From NCBI GenBank assembly GCA_014762645.1, contig JABURP010000119.1, positions 18,832-82,831 on the forward strand: DNA of 64,000 bases, given 5' to 3'. Shown here one piece after another: positions 1 through 9,953 of the stretch. How positions within the stretch are numbered: position 1 is the first letter of the stretch; the number at the start of each line of letters is the position of its first letter. The stretch is from Crocinitomicaceae bacterium (lineage in GTDB: Bacteria > Bacteroidota > Bacteroidia > Flavobacteriales_D > Crocinitomicaceae). The translations under genes were made by a program, and so were the position numbers. The notes under the pieces were generated by a model. The model did not search any database. It had not been told where the DNA came from and saw only the letters and a list, made by a program, of their open reading frames with translations.

Positions 1-3000
1 GGTAACTGGAATGACCCCACGCATTGGTCCATAAGTTCAGGAGGCTCTTCGAGCATGTCTGTTCCTGGCCCAACGGATAACGTCATCTTTGATGACAATT
101 CCTTTAATGCACCGTATTCAAAGGTCTTTTTTAATTCCAATATAACCGTAAATGACATCACGTTCAGTAGTCCTGAACCATTTGGAATTATTGGGGAGAA
201 TTACTTTCTGCGAGTTACAGGAGATTTTACAACAACACATAAGTTCTACTCGAAATTTCAAACTCTTGTTTTTGACGCAACTGGTAATCACACCATTTCG
301 ACCGCAGCTGGTGACATAGGCGCAAACATATTATTCCAAAACGGAACTTGGGAATTAACCTCTTTACTTCAAACGTTTAGAGAATACTCCATTGAAATTA
401 CAGGCGGCACATTAATTTCAAATGGGCACAGTATTGCAGCAGGATATATTGCGGCGAATACAAACCCAGTGAACCTCGATTTCACCGGGTCTGCCGTTAT
501 TGCATTTAACACCATGGATCTAAGTTCTGCTGTAAACATAGGATTTGGAGCACAGTTTATCTCTGTTGACAATGAAATTAACCCTTCTCATCATGGAGGT
601 TTTGGTGGAAGTTCTACCTTCAACAGGGACACCACACATATATGTACAGATTTTTTAGGCAACCCAACAGGCGTAATTCTGACAGTAACGGATGTAGACT
701 ATAATGGCTACAATGTGTCCTGCCAGGATTCCTGTGACGGTGAAATTACTATGTCGGCAATTGGAACACCTGGTCCTTATTCTTATAGCTGGGATAACGA
801 CCCGTTTAACGCACAGCAAACTTACACGGGAATATGTGCAGGTACTTACAACGCCAGGGTAAAAGATTCTTCTCAGGTTTTAGGCCCGGGAATTTATCAA
901 AACTGTACCACAGTTGAGGAAATCAACGAGCCTCCAAAATTGTTCTTAGATGTTCTTGGGCCAACAGTGGATGTGTCTTGTTTTGGAGTCTGTGACGGGC
1001 AAGCCTTTACCGATCCCGGCGGAGGTATAGGTGCACCCTATTCAGTTATATGGTCACCTAGTGGTGAAAACACTCCTTTTCCGGTAGCGCTATGTGAAGG
1101 TCCAAATACCGTACAGGTTTTAGATGGAAACGGTTGTCAATTTGACACAACATTAATCGTTAACGGACCGCCAGATATCGTGCCGTCGCTTACTATAACT
1201 CCACCAACCTGTACTGGTGATTGTGATGCAGAAGTACTAGTTACGCCTAGCGGAGGTAACGGCGGACCATACACCTACAGCTGGAGTCCAGTGCCTACTT
1301 CCGGTCAAGGAACCAACCCAGGTGTCGGGTTTTGCGCTGGAACAATTAACCTCTCCACATTTGACGTAGATGGTTGTCAAAAAGACACGACATTCGATAT
1401 AATTGACCCGCCAGTTCTAAACATTACAGCGGCTTTTGGTTCCAACGCAACTTGTAATGGCGTTTGTGATGGGACAGCAACATCCAACCCTACGGGAGGA
1501 CAAGGAGCTTATACTTTTGAATGGTTCACTTGTTCGGATGTGCCAACAGGCATTACAGATCAGAATCCCACTACATTGTGTGCAGGTAGTTACTACGTAG
1601 TTGTTACAGATAATGGTGGAACGGGTTGTACCGATACCAGTAACTGTATAACAATTACTGAACCTCCGGTTCTTCTTGCTGATGCACAATCTTATCCGGT
1701 TTCGTGTTTTGGTGTCTGTGACGGTTCTGTTGATGTGGATGCTAGTGGTGGAACACCATTCGCACTTCCACCTCCAGGAAATTATACCTATTCCTGGGTT
1801 ACTGTTCCAGGTGGTTCAGGAGTTGGTGGAGTTGATAGTCTATCCGGATTGTGTCCTGGATTTTATGAAGTAACTGTAACGGATGCTAACGGTTGTACTT
1901 CAGAACCAGACACAGTTGAGGTTACAGAGCCACCTCAGTTGGCAGTTACTATTGCAACCACTGATCCTACTTGTTATGATTTATGTGATGGCTCTATGGT
2001 GGCTACCCCTTCTGGTGGTACCGCTCCATATTCTTATGTCTGGACTCCGGCTCCAGGTGCAGGTCAGGGAACACCAACGCCTTCTTCTATGTGTGCAGGA
2101 ATTTATACGTTAGATCTAACTGATGATAATGGCTGTACACTACAGGTTGAAGATACGCTAAACGCTCCTCCTACTTTTGATGTTACGGTTAACAAAACAG
2201 ATTTGGTATGTAATGGTGATTCAAATGGTACGATAGATATTACTGTAAACAGTGGTGGTTCTGGATCTGGATACACCTACAACTGGGTTCCGGCTCCGCC
2301 TGTTGGACAGGGAACACCAAATGTCTCTGGATTAACCGCGGGCACCTGGTGCGTAACTATATCAGATGATATGCTTTGTGATACAACCATTTGTATTGAC
2401 ATTATTGAACCGACATTATTAACTGCAAACGCATCCGTCATTTCACAAGTTAGTTGCTTTGGCGTTTGTGACGGGTCAGCTCAGGTTGTTATTGGTGGTG
2501 GAGTAACGCCTTATAGCATTACTTGGACACCAACAGGACAAACAACTTTAGTGGCAAGTGGATTGTGTGCAGGACCTTACACAGTAGATGTGGTTGATGA
2601 TAACGGATGTACGGCAAGTGATAATGTTAATATAATTGAACCAGGACCTTTTAATTTGGACACTTCACATACGGATGTATCATGTTTCGGAGACTGTACC
2701 GGTACTGCAACCGCAAACGTATTATCCGGTGGTTCCGGACCATTTTCTTATTCCTGGGCACCATCAGGACAAAGTACACCAACTGCCATTAATTTATGTG
2801 CCGGTGTTCATACGGTTACGATTACTGATAATAACTTATGTGATACTGTTGTTTCATTTACGGTTATAGAGCCTCCAGCCTTATCCATTGATACCAATGT
2901 AATCAACTCAGCTTGTTTTGGGGCTTGCTCCGGTGAAGCGAATATTGATGTTACCGGTGGAACCGCACCATATTCTTTTGAATGGTTTGATGTAGCCTCG

Positions 3001-6000
3001 GGTCTGCCTCTGGGAGTTAACAATGACTCCATTACAGGACTTTGTCCTGGTCAGTATTATGCTGAGGTAACAGATGCCAACGGTTGTAATCTAGGCTCTG
3101 ATACCATAACAATTACTGAACTGCCTGAAATCTTTACAAGCGTTTTAAATGTTACTGATGCAACTTGCGGACTCTGTGATGGAACTGCAGATGTTGAAGC
3201 CACAGGTGGGGCAGGTAACTTTACCTACATATGGACTCCAGCTCCTGGTGGCGGTCAGGGTACACCAAACGCGACCGGATTATGCGCAGGTGTTTACAAT
3301 GTTGTGGCTACAGACCAGGCAGGCTGTTCGGCAAATATTGCTGTAAATGTAAACAGTGTTGCATTAGAGGTAACTTCAATGGATTCTACCAATATTTCAT
3401 GCTTTGGCTTGTGTGATGGACAGGCACAAATTTCCTATAATGTCCTGGACCCACCATATACAGTTGAATGGTTTGATGCAGTTACTGGTTTACCAATCGG
3501 TATAGTTGACGGACCACCAGCCTCTAACCCTAGTGTTGCTACAGGCCTTTGTGCTGGTTCATACTTTGCTGTGCTAACAAACAACTCCGGCTGCGTTACT
3601 TCTGATACGGTTTCAATATCAGAACCACCACAGATTACAGGAACTGTAACACCAACGGATGTTACCTGTAATGGTGCTTGTGATGGATCTGCTACCGTAG
3701 TAGCATCCGGAGGTACTCCATTTACTGTAGGATCTCCATATACTTATACATGGACTCCTCTTCCAGGATCAGGGCAAGGTACACCAACGGCAGGCGGTTT
3801 ATGTGCCGGCAACTGGGATGTTACCGTAACGGATAGTTTAGGATGTAATGAAACATTTTCAACTACTATCTCAGAACCTACAGTATTAATTATAAATAGC
3901 ACCACACCATCAGATATATCGTGTTTTGGCGCCAATGATGGGTCTGCGTCAGTGTTGCACACAGGAGGAATACCTCCTCACACTTACGATTGGATTGATT
4001 GTAACTCCGGTTTATCTATCGGTCAAACAACTCAAACCGCTTCTAACTTAGGGCCTGGAGATTACCAGGTTGTTGTAACTGATGCCAATGGCTGTACCGC
4101 TACTTCACCTTGTGTAACCGTGAATGAACCTACCCCTATTACTGCTAATACCAACATTAGCCCAGTTAATTGCTATGGATACTGTGATGGAATGATAGAT
4201 GTTGTTCCTGCAGGAGGAACTGCACCTTATTTCTATCAGTGGCAAGATGAATTCTTTGTTGACCTCCCTGGCCAGACAAATGACACAATGAACAACGTTT
4301 GTCAGGGCATATATAATGTGGAAGTAACAGACTTTAATGGTTGTACGCAAACATTCGGTCCATTCGATATGACTTCCCCTACGAATCCTTGGAATGTTAA
4401 TGAGTCACAAACGAACATCACCTGTTCAGGAGCTTGTGATGGAACAGCAACGGTAACCGTGGTTTCTGGAAATAATCCGCCATACACATATTTATGGGAT
4501 GATCCTTTAAATCAAACCTCTCCTACAGCAACGAATCTTTGTGCAGGAACATACAATGTAACCATTTCGGATGCTGGGATATGTGATACGGTTATTACAT
4601 TTACTATAGCTGATCCGAATCCTATTGTAGGAAATGAAACAATCACACATGTGCTTTGTTTCGGTGATTGTACCGGAGAAATAGCATTAGCACCATCAGG
4701 TGGTACCCCTCCTTATACTGTGACATGGTCAGACTTACAAATTGGCGATACAGCTTACGCATTATGCGCCGGTCCAATTTCTGCAACAATTACAGATGCG
4801 GCAGGATGTAACGTTACATTGCCGTTTACTATAACAGAACCACCGGAACTTACGGCTACGTCTTCCTTCTCTAACAACTCAGCATGTGGAGCCTGCAACG
4901 GTAGTGCAACAGTTAATGCGAGCGGAGGAGTACCGTTATCACCAGGGCCACCATTCTATAATTATGTTTGGTCACCAGCCCCTGGAGCAGGTCAGGGAAC
5001 AAATGCGGCTAGTTCAATGTGCCCTGGCGTATATTCACTAGATGTAACGGATGCAAATGGTTGTGTTTATACAGAAGTATTTACGATATCTGATGTTCCT
5101 TCTGAGGTTATTACAGTAGACTCAACAGATGTTTCTTGTTTTGGAGAATGTGATGGTGGTGTAGAGGTAATTTATATCTGTAGTGATCCGCCTTGTAGCA
5201 ATCAGTGGTATGATGCTACAACAGGAAACCCACTAACCGGCGAAACGGGAAGCACAGTAGATAGTCTTTGCGCAGGCGACTATTTTGTTGAAGTAATAAA
5301 TGGTTCAGGGTGTGTGTCTATAGCTCCTATTTCAGTGGGTGGACCAACTCAAATTCTTGATAATGACACAATCACTCAGATTACATGTAACGGTGCCAAT
5401 GATGCTACCATTACACTAAACCCTTCTGGTGGATCGGGTGTTGGCTACACCTATGTTTGGACTCCGGTTCCGCCAAACGGTCAAGGAACAAATCAAGCAC
5501 TTAATCTGGGTGGTGGAACTTATTGTGTAGACATTACTGACAGTGATGGGTGTACACAGAGTTATTGTTATACCATTGTAGAGCCATCTGCAATTAGCAT
5601 CACACCAACAATAACAGATCCGTTATGTAATGGTGATTGCAATGGAATTATTTCAGTTGCTGTGACTGGTGGATATGGAAGTTATGTCTATCAATGGTAT
5701 GATGGGGGTGGTGCACCAATACCAGGGGCTAATGGCTCATTAATTAGCGGTTTATGTGCAGGTAATTACACGGTAGAAGTTACAGATGCCGGAGGATGTG
5801 TACAAACATTATTTATCACACTTACCGAGCCTAGTGCAGTAACGAGTACGATCACTGATACAGATGTAACATGCTTCGGAGATTGTGACGGAACGGCTAC
5901 TGTGAATCCGTCCGGTGGTTTTTCACCGTACACAGTACAGTGGTATAACAATACTACAGGATTCTTAATAGGACAAACAGGAACTTCTGCAACAAACTTA

Positions 6001-8982
6001 TGCCCAGGTTTTTATCATGCTGTGATAACCGATAATAATGGTTGTAGTTATCAGACACCTGCGGTAGAAATCACGCAACCGGCTGAACTTACATGGACAA
6101 TTAATATTAATGACGCGACCTGTTTTGGTGTTTGTGACGGAGATGCTGAAATCATTCCTGCAGGTGGAACCGGACCATATACCTATGAATGGTTGGATAT
6201 TTCAGGATCACCTATCGTAGGAGGAAGCAATCCTATGGTAACTAACTTGTGCGCGGGTAATTATACTGTATCAGTAACTGACGCCAACGGATGTACTTCA
6301 GGGCCTCAACCAGTTGTTATTAACAGCTCGCCTCAGATTACTGGCAATGTATTTACGAATAATGCTACCTGTGGCGTCAGCGACGGTAATGCAACAATTA
6401 ATGCATCTGGTGGAACTTCACCACTAACATACCAGTGGCAAGATGAGTTCTTTAACCCATTGGTAGGTGAAACTAATAATGTGTTGATGAATGTGAGTTC
6501 AGGCACTTATTATGTCGTAGTAACTGATGCCATTGGATGTACAGAAACATTCCAGGCAAACATCAGTGATAATTCATCCACTACGCTAACTTTTGATGCT
6601 GTGGTAGATCCAAGCTGTTATGGAAGCAGTGACGGTTCGATAAGTATAACTACAACTACAGCTAACCCTCCATTGACTTATACATGGAACCCGGGCGGCT
6701 TAATCGCCGAGGACCCAACAGGCTTAACTGCGGGAACATGGACTGTTCAAACAACAGATACGGCCGGTTGTATTAATTTCTTCGACACTACTCTTGTAGA
6801 TCCTCCAGAATTAATTGTTACTTCCACCTCAACCCCATCAGATTGTGGTCAGTGTAATGGTACTGCGGACCTGGTTGTGACTGGAGGTACAGGGGCCACA
6901 GTAATCAATTGGAGTAATGGAGACACAACGGCTTCCGTTACGGGATTATGCCCAAGTATTTATGAAGCACAAGTAACAGATCAAAATGGATGTTTGGTAA
7001 CTGAACAGGTTGAAATTCCAAATAACGGTGGCTTAACCGGTGCTGAAACTATAGTTGCTATCTCATGTCCAGGCGCTTGTGATGGCGCGGTTACCGTTAC
7101 CGGAGTAGGTGGTACGGCTCCATACTCTTACCTATGGTTGCATGACAACTCAACTTCTGATACACAAACCAATTTATGTGCTGGATCGTATTTTGTAACC
7201 ATTACAGATGCAATTGGTTGTGCCTTTGCAATAGAAGTTGTAATAAATGATCCTGCCGGTATACAGGCAAGCCCAACAGTAAACAACCCTAGTTGTGGAA
7301 ATTCAGACGGATCGATCTCAGTACTTACTTCAGGCGGAGTATTACCACATACTTACTTGTGGAACCCAGGAGGAAGTACAAATCCATCTATATCAGGATT
7401 GGCAGCAGGTGTATATACACTTACTGTGACAGATGCTGCAGGTTGCTCTGATGATTTCGTTTATGGCTTGAGCAACTCAAGTGCTCCTGTAGCCACGTTA
7501 ACCGCAACCAACTCCAACTGTGCCAACTCATGTGACGGTCAAATAGACACGTCGGCAGTAATTGGCGGAACACCAGCATTTACTTATCAATGGTTTGATG
7601 ATGGAGGAGCACCAATGGCTGGTGAAATAAACCCTCTAATAAGTGGTTTGTGTGAGGGCACCTACATTCTTGAATTAACTGATGCAGTAGGTTGTATTTC
7701 TTACGTCAATGCAAGCATTACTCAACCAGACACAATATTGTTGAATCCAATTACAGCTATTAATCCAACATGTAATGGCCTGTGTGATGGTCAATTAATC
7801 ACAAACCCTATTGGAGGGACACTTCCATTCACCTATCTATGGGATAACCCTCAGGCATCCACTACAGTATTGGCAGATAGTTTATGTGATGGCACCTACA
7901 ATGTTGTGATAACGGATGCAAATGGCTGTACGGAGAATCAATCCGGAACTGTCATTGAACCGTCTCCAATAGTTATTGTAACGGACAGCATTATTGATGC
8001 GACTTGTTGGAACTCCACAGATGGTGAGATCCATGTAACTATTTCAGGAGGAACTTCACCGTATACTACTCAATGGGTGTCTCAAACACTACAGGACACA
8101 TTCAACGTAGAAGATCCAGTTGGTATTATGCCTTATGATTATTACTTGACCGTAACAGACGTGAATGGTTGTACGGCAATGGATACTGCTTCAGTAGATA
8201 CTTTGATTTCAGTGATTGCTACCGTCGGCATGGATACCGTGATTTGTCTTAATGATTCGGCCAGTGTGTATGGATACTCGAATGTAGATCCAATGGCATC
8301 ATTGACATGGTATGACACAACCTTTGCCAACGTTTATAGCGTTACCAATGTCATGTCACCACCAACTGATGTTGCAGGCACATTTGAATATATTTTCATA
8401 GCCAACTACATGGGCTGTAATCACTCTGACACTATTTTCATAACGGTTACAGATGCCTTTACGGTAGAGGCTGGACCTGATATTGAAATGTTTAGTACAC
8501 AGACTGAGACTATCGGTGGTAGCCCGACCTCTATGGATCCAACACATACCTATGATTGGTCACCACCAGATTTCTTGTCGGACACGACATCTTCAAACCC
8601 TGATGTTGTAGAGCCACAAAGTAGCGGATGGTACTATGTCACAGTAACGGATTCAATTGGATGTACAGCTATCGACTCTATGTATGTTGAGCTTCGTCCG
8701 GATATCGTTATTCCAGATGGTATCTCTCCAGACGGAAACGGATTAAATGATACATGGATTTTGGATTTCATTGAGTTGTACCCTGGTGTTGATATACAAA
8801 TCTGGGTATATAACAGGTGGGGTGAACCAATCTTTGCCTCTGATGAAAACTATCAGGATGACTGGGGAGGAACGACCAGTGATGGTAAGCGATTACCTGC
8901 GGGAACTTATTATTATACGATAGAAATCGACCATGAGGACTTCCCAGAGCCGTTTACTGGTCCAATAACAATAATGTGGTAA
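1..8982 (+). CDS. Giant SprB-repeat surface protein with T9SS type B C-terminal domain (5' end outside window)
   Basis: The reading frame is open from base 1, before the first visible ATG at 55, and the upstream codons read GNWNDPTHWS, a motif common near the N-terminus of T9SS-exported proteins. The gene therefore starts outside the window; 2,993 residues are visible. After about 230 residues of beta-rich sequence come, by my count, 31 tandem SprB-like repeats of about 80 residues (nt ~706-8215), each with a (V/I/A/P)xC(F/N)GxCDG start, a GGxxPYxYxW middle and a CAGxYxVxVTDxxGC end. An Ig/PKD-like stretch follows, then a CHU_C domain (nt ~8700-8979) with the SPDGNGLND motif and RWGEPIF. SprB is the gliding adhesin of Flavobacterium johnsoniae; proteins of this type are exported by T9SS. 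The dense paired cysteines are notable for a surface protein. Adhesion or gliding is inferred. A PorP/SprF gene follows 11 bp downstream. Confidence 0.93.
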   Translation, partial: GNWNDPTHWSISSGGSSSMSVPGPTDNVIFDDNSFNAPYSKVFFNSNITVNDITFSSPEPFGIIGENYFLRVTGDFTTTHKFYSKFQTLVFDATGNHTISTAAGDIGANILFQNGTWELTSLLQTFREYSIEITGGTLISNGHSIAAGYIAANTNPVNLDFTGSAVIAFNTMDLSSAVNIGFGAQFISVDNEINPSHHGGFGGSSTFNRDTTHICTDFLGNPTGVILTVTDVDYNGYNVSCQDSCDGEITMSAIGTPGPYSYSWDNDPFNAQQTYTGICAGTYNARVKDSSQVLGPGIYQNCTTVEEINEPPKLFLDVLGPTVDVSCFGVCDGQAFTDPGGGIGAPYSVIWSPSGENTPFPVALCEGPNTVQVLDGNGCQFDTTLIVNGPPDIVPSLTITPPTCTGDCDAEVLVTPSGGNGGPYTYSWSPVPTSGQGTNPGVGFCAGTINLSTFDVDGCQKDTTFDIIDPPVLNITAAFGSNATCNGVCDGTATSNPTGGQGAYTFEWFTCSDVPTGITDQNPTTLCAGSYYVVVTDNGGTGCTDTSNCITITEPPVLLADAQSYPVSCFGVCDGSVDVDASGGTPFALPPPGNYTYSWVTVPGGSGVGGVDSLSGLCPGFYEVTVTDANGCTSEPDTVEVTEPPQLAVTIATTDPTCYDLCDGSMVATPSGGTAPYSYVWTPAPGAGQGTPTPSSMCAGIYTLDLTDDNGCTLQVEDTLNAPPTFDVTVNKTDLVCNGDSNGTIDITVNSGGSGSGYTYNWVPAPPVGQGTPNVSGLTAGTWCVTISDDMLCDTTICIDIIEPTLLTANASVISQVSCFGVCDGSAQVVIGGGVTPYSITWTPTGQTTLVASGLCAGPYTVDVVDDNGCTASDNVNIIEPGPFNLDTSHTDVSCFGDCTGTATANVLSGGSGPFSYSWAPSGQSTPTAINLCAGVHTVTITDNNLCDTVVSFTVIEPPALSIDTNVINSACFGACSGEANIDVTGGTAPYSFEWFDVASGLPLGVNNDSITGLCPGQYYAEVTDANGCNLGSDTITITELPEIFTSVLNVTDATCGLCDGTADVEATGGAGNFTYIWTPAPGGGQGTPNATGLCAGVYNVVATDQAGCSANIAVNVNSVALEVTSMDSTNISCFGLCDGQAQISYNVLDPPYTVEWFDAVTGLPIGIVDGPPASNPSVATGLCAGSYFAVLTNNSGCVTSDTVSISEPPQITGTVTPTDVTCNGACDGSATVVASGGTPFTVGSPYTYTWTPLPGSGQGTPTAGGLCAGNWDVTVTDSLGCNETFSTTISEPTVLIINSTTPSDISCFGANDGSASVLHTGGIPPHTYDWIDCNSGLSIGQTTQTASNLGPGDYQVVVTDANGCTATSPCVTVNEPTPITANTNISPVNCYGYCDGMIDVVPAGGTAPYFYQWQDEFFVDLPGQTNDTMNNVCQGIYNVEVTDFNGCTQTFGPFDMTSPTNPWNVNESQTNITCSGACDGTATVTVVSGNNPPYTYLWDDPLNQTSPTATNLCAGTYNVTISDAGICDTVITFTIADPNPIVGNETITHVLCFGDCTGEIALAPSGGTPPYTVTWSDLQIGDTAYALCAGPISATITDAAGCNVTLPFTITEPPELTATSSFSNNSACGACNGSATVNASGGVPLSPGPPFYNYVWSPAPGAGQGTNAASSMCPGVYSLDVTDANGCVYTEVFTISDVPSEVITVDSTDVSCFGECDGGVEVIYICSDPPCSNQWYDATTGNPLTGETGSTVDSLCAGDYFVEVINGSGCVSIAPISVGGPTQILDNDTITQITCNGANDATITLNPSGGSGVGYTYVWTPVPPNGQGTNQALNLGGGTYCVDITDSDGCTQSYCYTIVEPSAISITPTITDPLCNGDCNGIISVAVTGGYGSYVYQWYDGGGAPIPGANGSLISGLCAGNYTVEVTDAGGCVQTLFITLTEPSAVTSTITDTDVTCFGDCDGTATVNPSGGFSPYTVQWYNNTTGFLIGQTGTSATNLCPGFYHAVITDNNGCSYQTPAVEITQPAELTWTININDATCFGVCDGDAEIIPAGGTGPYTYEWLDISGSPIVGGSNPMVTNLCAGNYTVSVTDANGCTSGPQPVVINSSPQITGNVFTNNATCGVSDGNATINASGGTSPLTYQWQDEFFNPLVGETNNVLMNVSSGTYYVVVTDAIGCTETFQANISDNSSTTLTFDAVVDPSCYGSSDGSISITTTTANPPLTYTWNPGGLIAEDPTGLTAGTWTVQTTDTAGCINFFDTTLVDPPELIVTSTSTPSDCGQCNGTADLVVTGGTGATVINWSNGDTTASVTGLCPSIYEAQVTDQNGCLVTEQVEIPNNGGLTGAETIVAISCPGACDGAVTVTGVGGTAPYSYLWLHDNSTSDTQTNLCAGSYFVTITDAIGCAFAIEVVINDPAGIQASPTVNNPSCGNSDGSISVLTSGGVLPHTYLWNPGGSTNPSISGLAAGVYTLTVTDAAGCSDDFVYGLSNSSAPVATLTATNSNCANSCDGQIDTSAVIGGTPAFTYQWFDDGGAPMAGEINPLISGLCEGTYILELTDAVGCISYVNASITQPDTILLNPITAINPTCNGLCDGQLITNPIGGTLPFTYLWDNPQASTTVLADSLCDGTYNVVITDANGCTENQSGTVIEPSPIVIVTDSIIDATCWNSTDGEIHVTISGGTSPYTTQWVSQTLQDTFNVEDPVGIMPYDYYLTVTDVNGCTAMDTASVDTLISVIATVGMDTVICLNDSASVYGYSNVDPMASLTWYDTTFANVYSVTNVMSPPTDVAGTFEYIFIANYMGCNHSDTIFITVTDAFTVEAGPDIEMFSTQTETIGGSPTSMDPTHTYDWSPPDFLSDTTSSNPDVVEPQSSGWYYVTVTDSIGCTAIDSMYVELRPDIVIPDGISPDGNGLNDTWILDFIELYPGVDIQIWVYNRWGEPIFASDENYQDDWGGTTSDGKRLPAGTYYYTIEIDHEDFPEPFTGPITIMW
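706..8215 (+). repeat. 31 tandem SprB-type protein repeats
   Basis: Consecutive repeat starts are spaced about 243 nt apart, equal to about 81 codons. I counted 31 copies by the C-x-G-x-CDG motif or its variants (CDG, CNG, SDG, NDG). The copies are clearly diverged in sequence, so this is old protein-level repetition rather than a recent DNA satellite. Copies with an extended loop before the conserved tryptophan (for example near 1760, 3720 and 4940) recur at irregular intervals. Confidence 0.85.
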
Positions 8983-8993
8983 TACGTAAACAG

Positions 8994-9914
8994 ATGAAGA
9001 AACTTCTTTTAATACCGATCATTTTGCTTGCGTCAGTTGCTCAAGGGCAGCAATTACCGCAATTCAGTCAATACATGTTCAACCAATATGCACACAACCC
9101 TGCTTATGCGGCGGTGAACCCCTATTGGGAAGGAACATCTTGTAATCGCTATCAATGGATTGGAGTAACAGACGCTCCAAGGACATTTACTTTATCCGCT
9201 CATGGGCCACTGAAAGATCCAAACATTGGTCTGGGAGGTTATGTCTATACAGATATTGTTGGACCAACGAGGAGAATAGGTTTTCAGGCATCATTTACAT
9301 ATCACATAAGGCTTTATGAGAATATAAAAATGGCTTTTGGACTCTCGGGCGGATTTAATCAGTGGTTGTTAGACGCGGATAAAATAACCGCTTATCACCC
9401 CAATGATTTTTATTTTTCGAATGGTCTCTTGAAGTCAACAGATCCAGATGCAAAATTCGGAATATGGGTCTATCATCCGGATTGGTTTTTTGGTGCATCT
9501 ATTGGGCAGATGTTTCACAACAAATTATCTTTTCTGGAAACACAGACCGGTTCAGATAGTTTTATGGAGGATCACTTCTATTTCACCGGAGGATATACAT
9601 TCCAAATTGGTGATGATTGGGCTATAGAACCAACCATGATGTTAAAAATGGGCTTACCGGCACCAGTGAAGTTTGATCTAAATGTTAGAGGTATCTGGCG
9701 AGATATGGTGTGGTTGGGAATTGGAATGAGAACACAGGATGGATTGCCATTAATGTTGGGATATAAATACAAAGACATGCTCACCATTGGTTATGCATAC
9801 GACATCACACTCACAAAACTGAAAAGTTATACGACTGGAACGCATGAAATTATGTTGGGCGTTAAATTCGGTAAACCTGACTCTAAACCTGATGAAGACC
9901 CATCCCTTGAATAA
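8994..9914 (+). CDS. PorP/SprF family T9SS outer-membrane protein
   Basis: A 306-residue protein with signal peptide MKKLLLIPIILLASVAQGQ and the family hallmark QFSQYMFNQYAHNPAYA immediately after it, followed by an outer-membrane-type beta-rich region. PorP/SprF proteins are inner-leaflet or outer-membrane partners needed for delivery of type B CHU_C cargo such as SprB. I chose ATG 8994 over GTG 8976 because it gives a clean signal peptide and does not overlap the preceding stop. It lies 11 bp after the SprB-like gene, so the two are almost certainly cotranscribed and functionally paired, as sprB and sprF are in F. johnsoniae. Confidence 0.9.
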   Translation: MKKLLLIPIILLASVAQGQQLPQFSQYMFNQYAHNPAYAAVNPYWEGTSCNRYQWIGVTDAPRTFTLSAHGPLKDPNIGLGGYVYTDIVGPTRRIGFQASFTYHIRLYENIKMAFGLSGGFNQWLLDADKITAYHPNDFYFSNGLLKSTDPDAKFGIWVYHPDWFFGASIGQMFHNKLSFLETQTGSDSFMEDHFYFTGGYTFQIGDDWAIEPTMMLKMGLPAPVKFDLNVRGIWRDMVWLGIGMRTQDGLPLMLGYKYKDMLTIGYAYDITLTKLKSYTTGTHEIMLGVKFGKPDSKPDEDPSLE

Positions 9915-9953
9915 AAATATTTGTATCTTCATCCGGTTCCAAAGCGCGGCTGC

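Noticed and set aside
706..8215. CRISPR or DNA satellite array
   Set aside because: Periodicity is ~243 nt with coding constraint and strong divergence between units; it is protein repeat structure. No CRISPR array was seen in the window.
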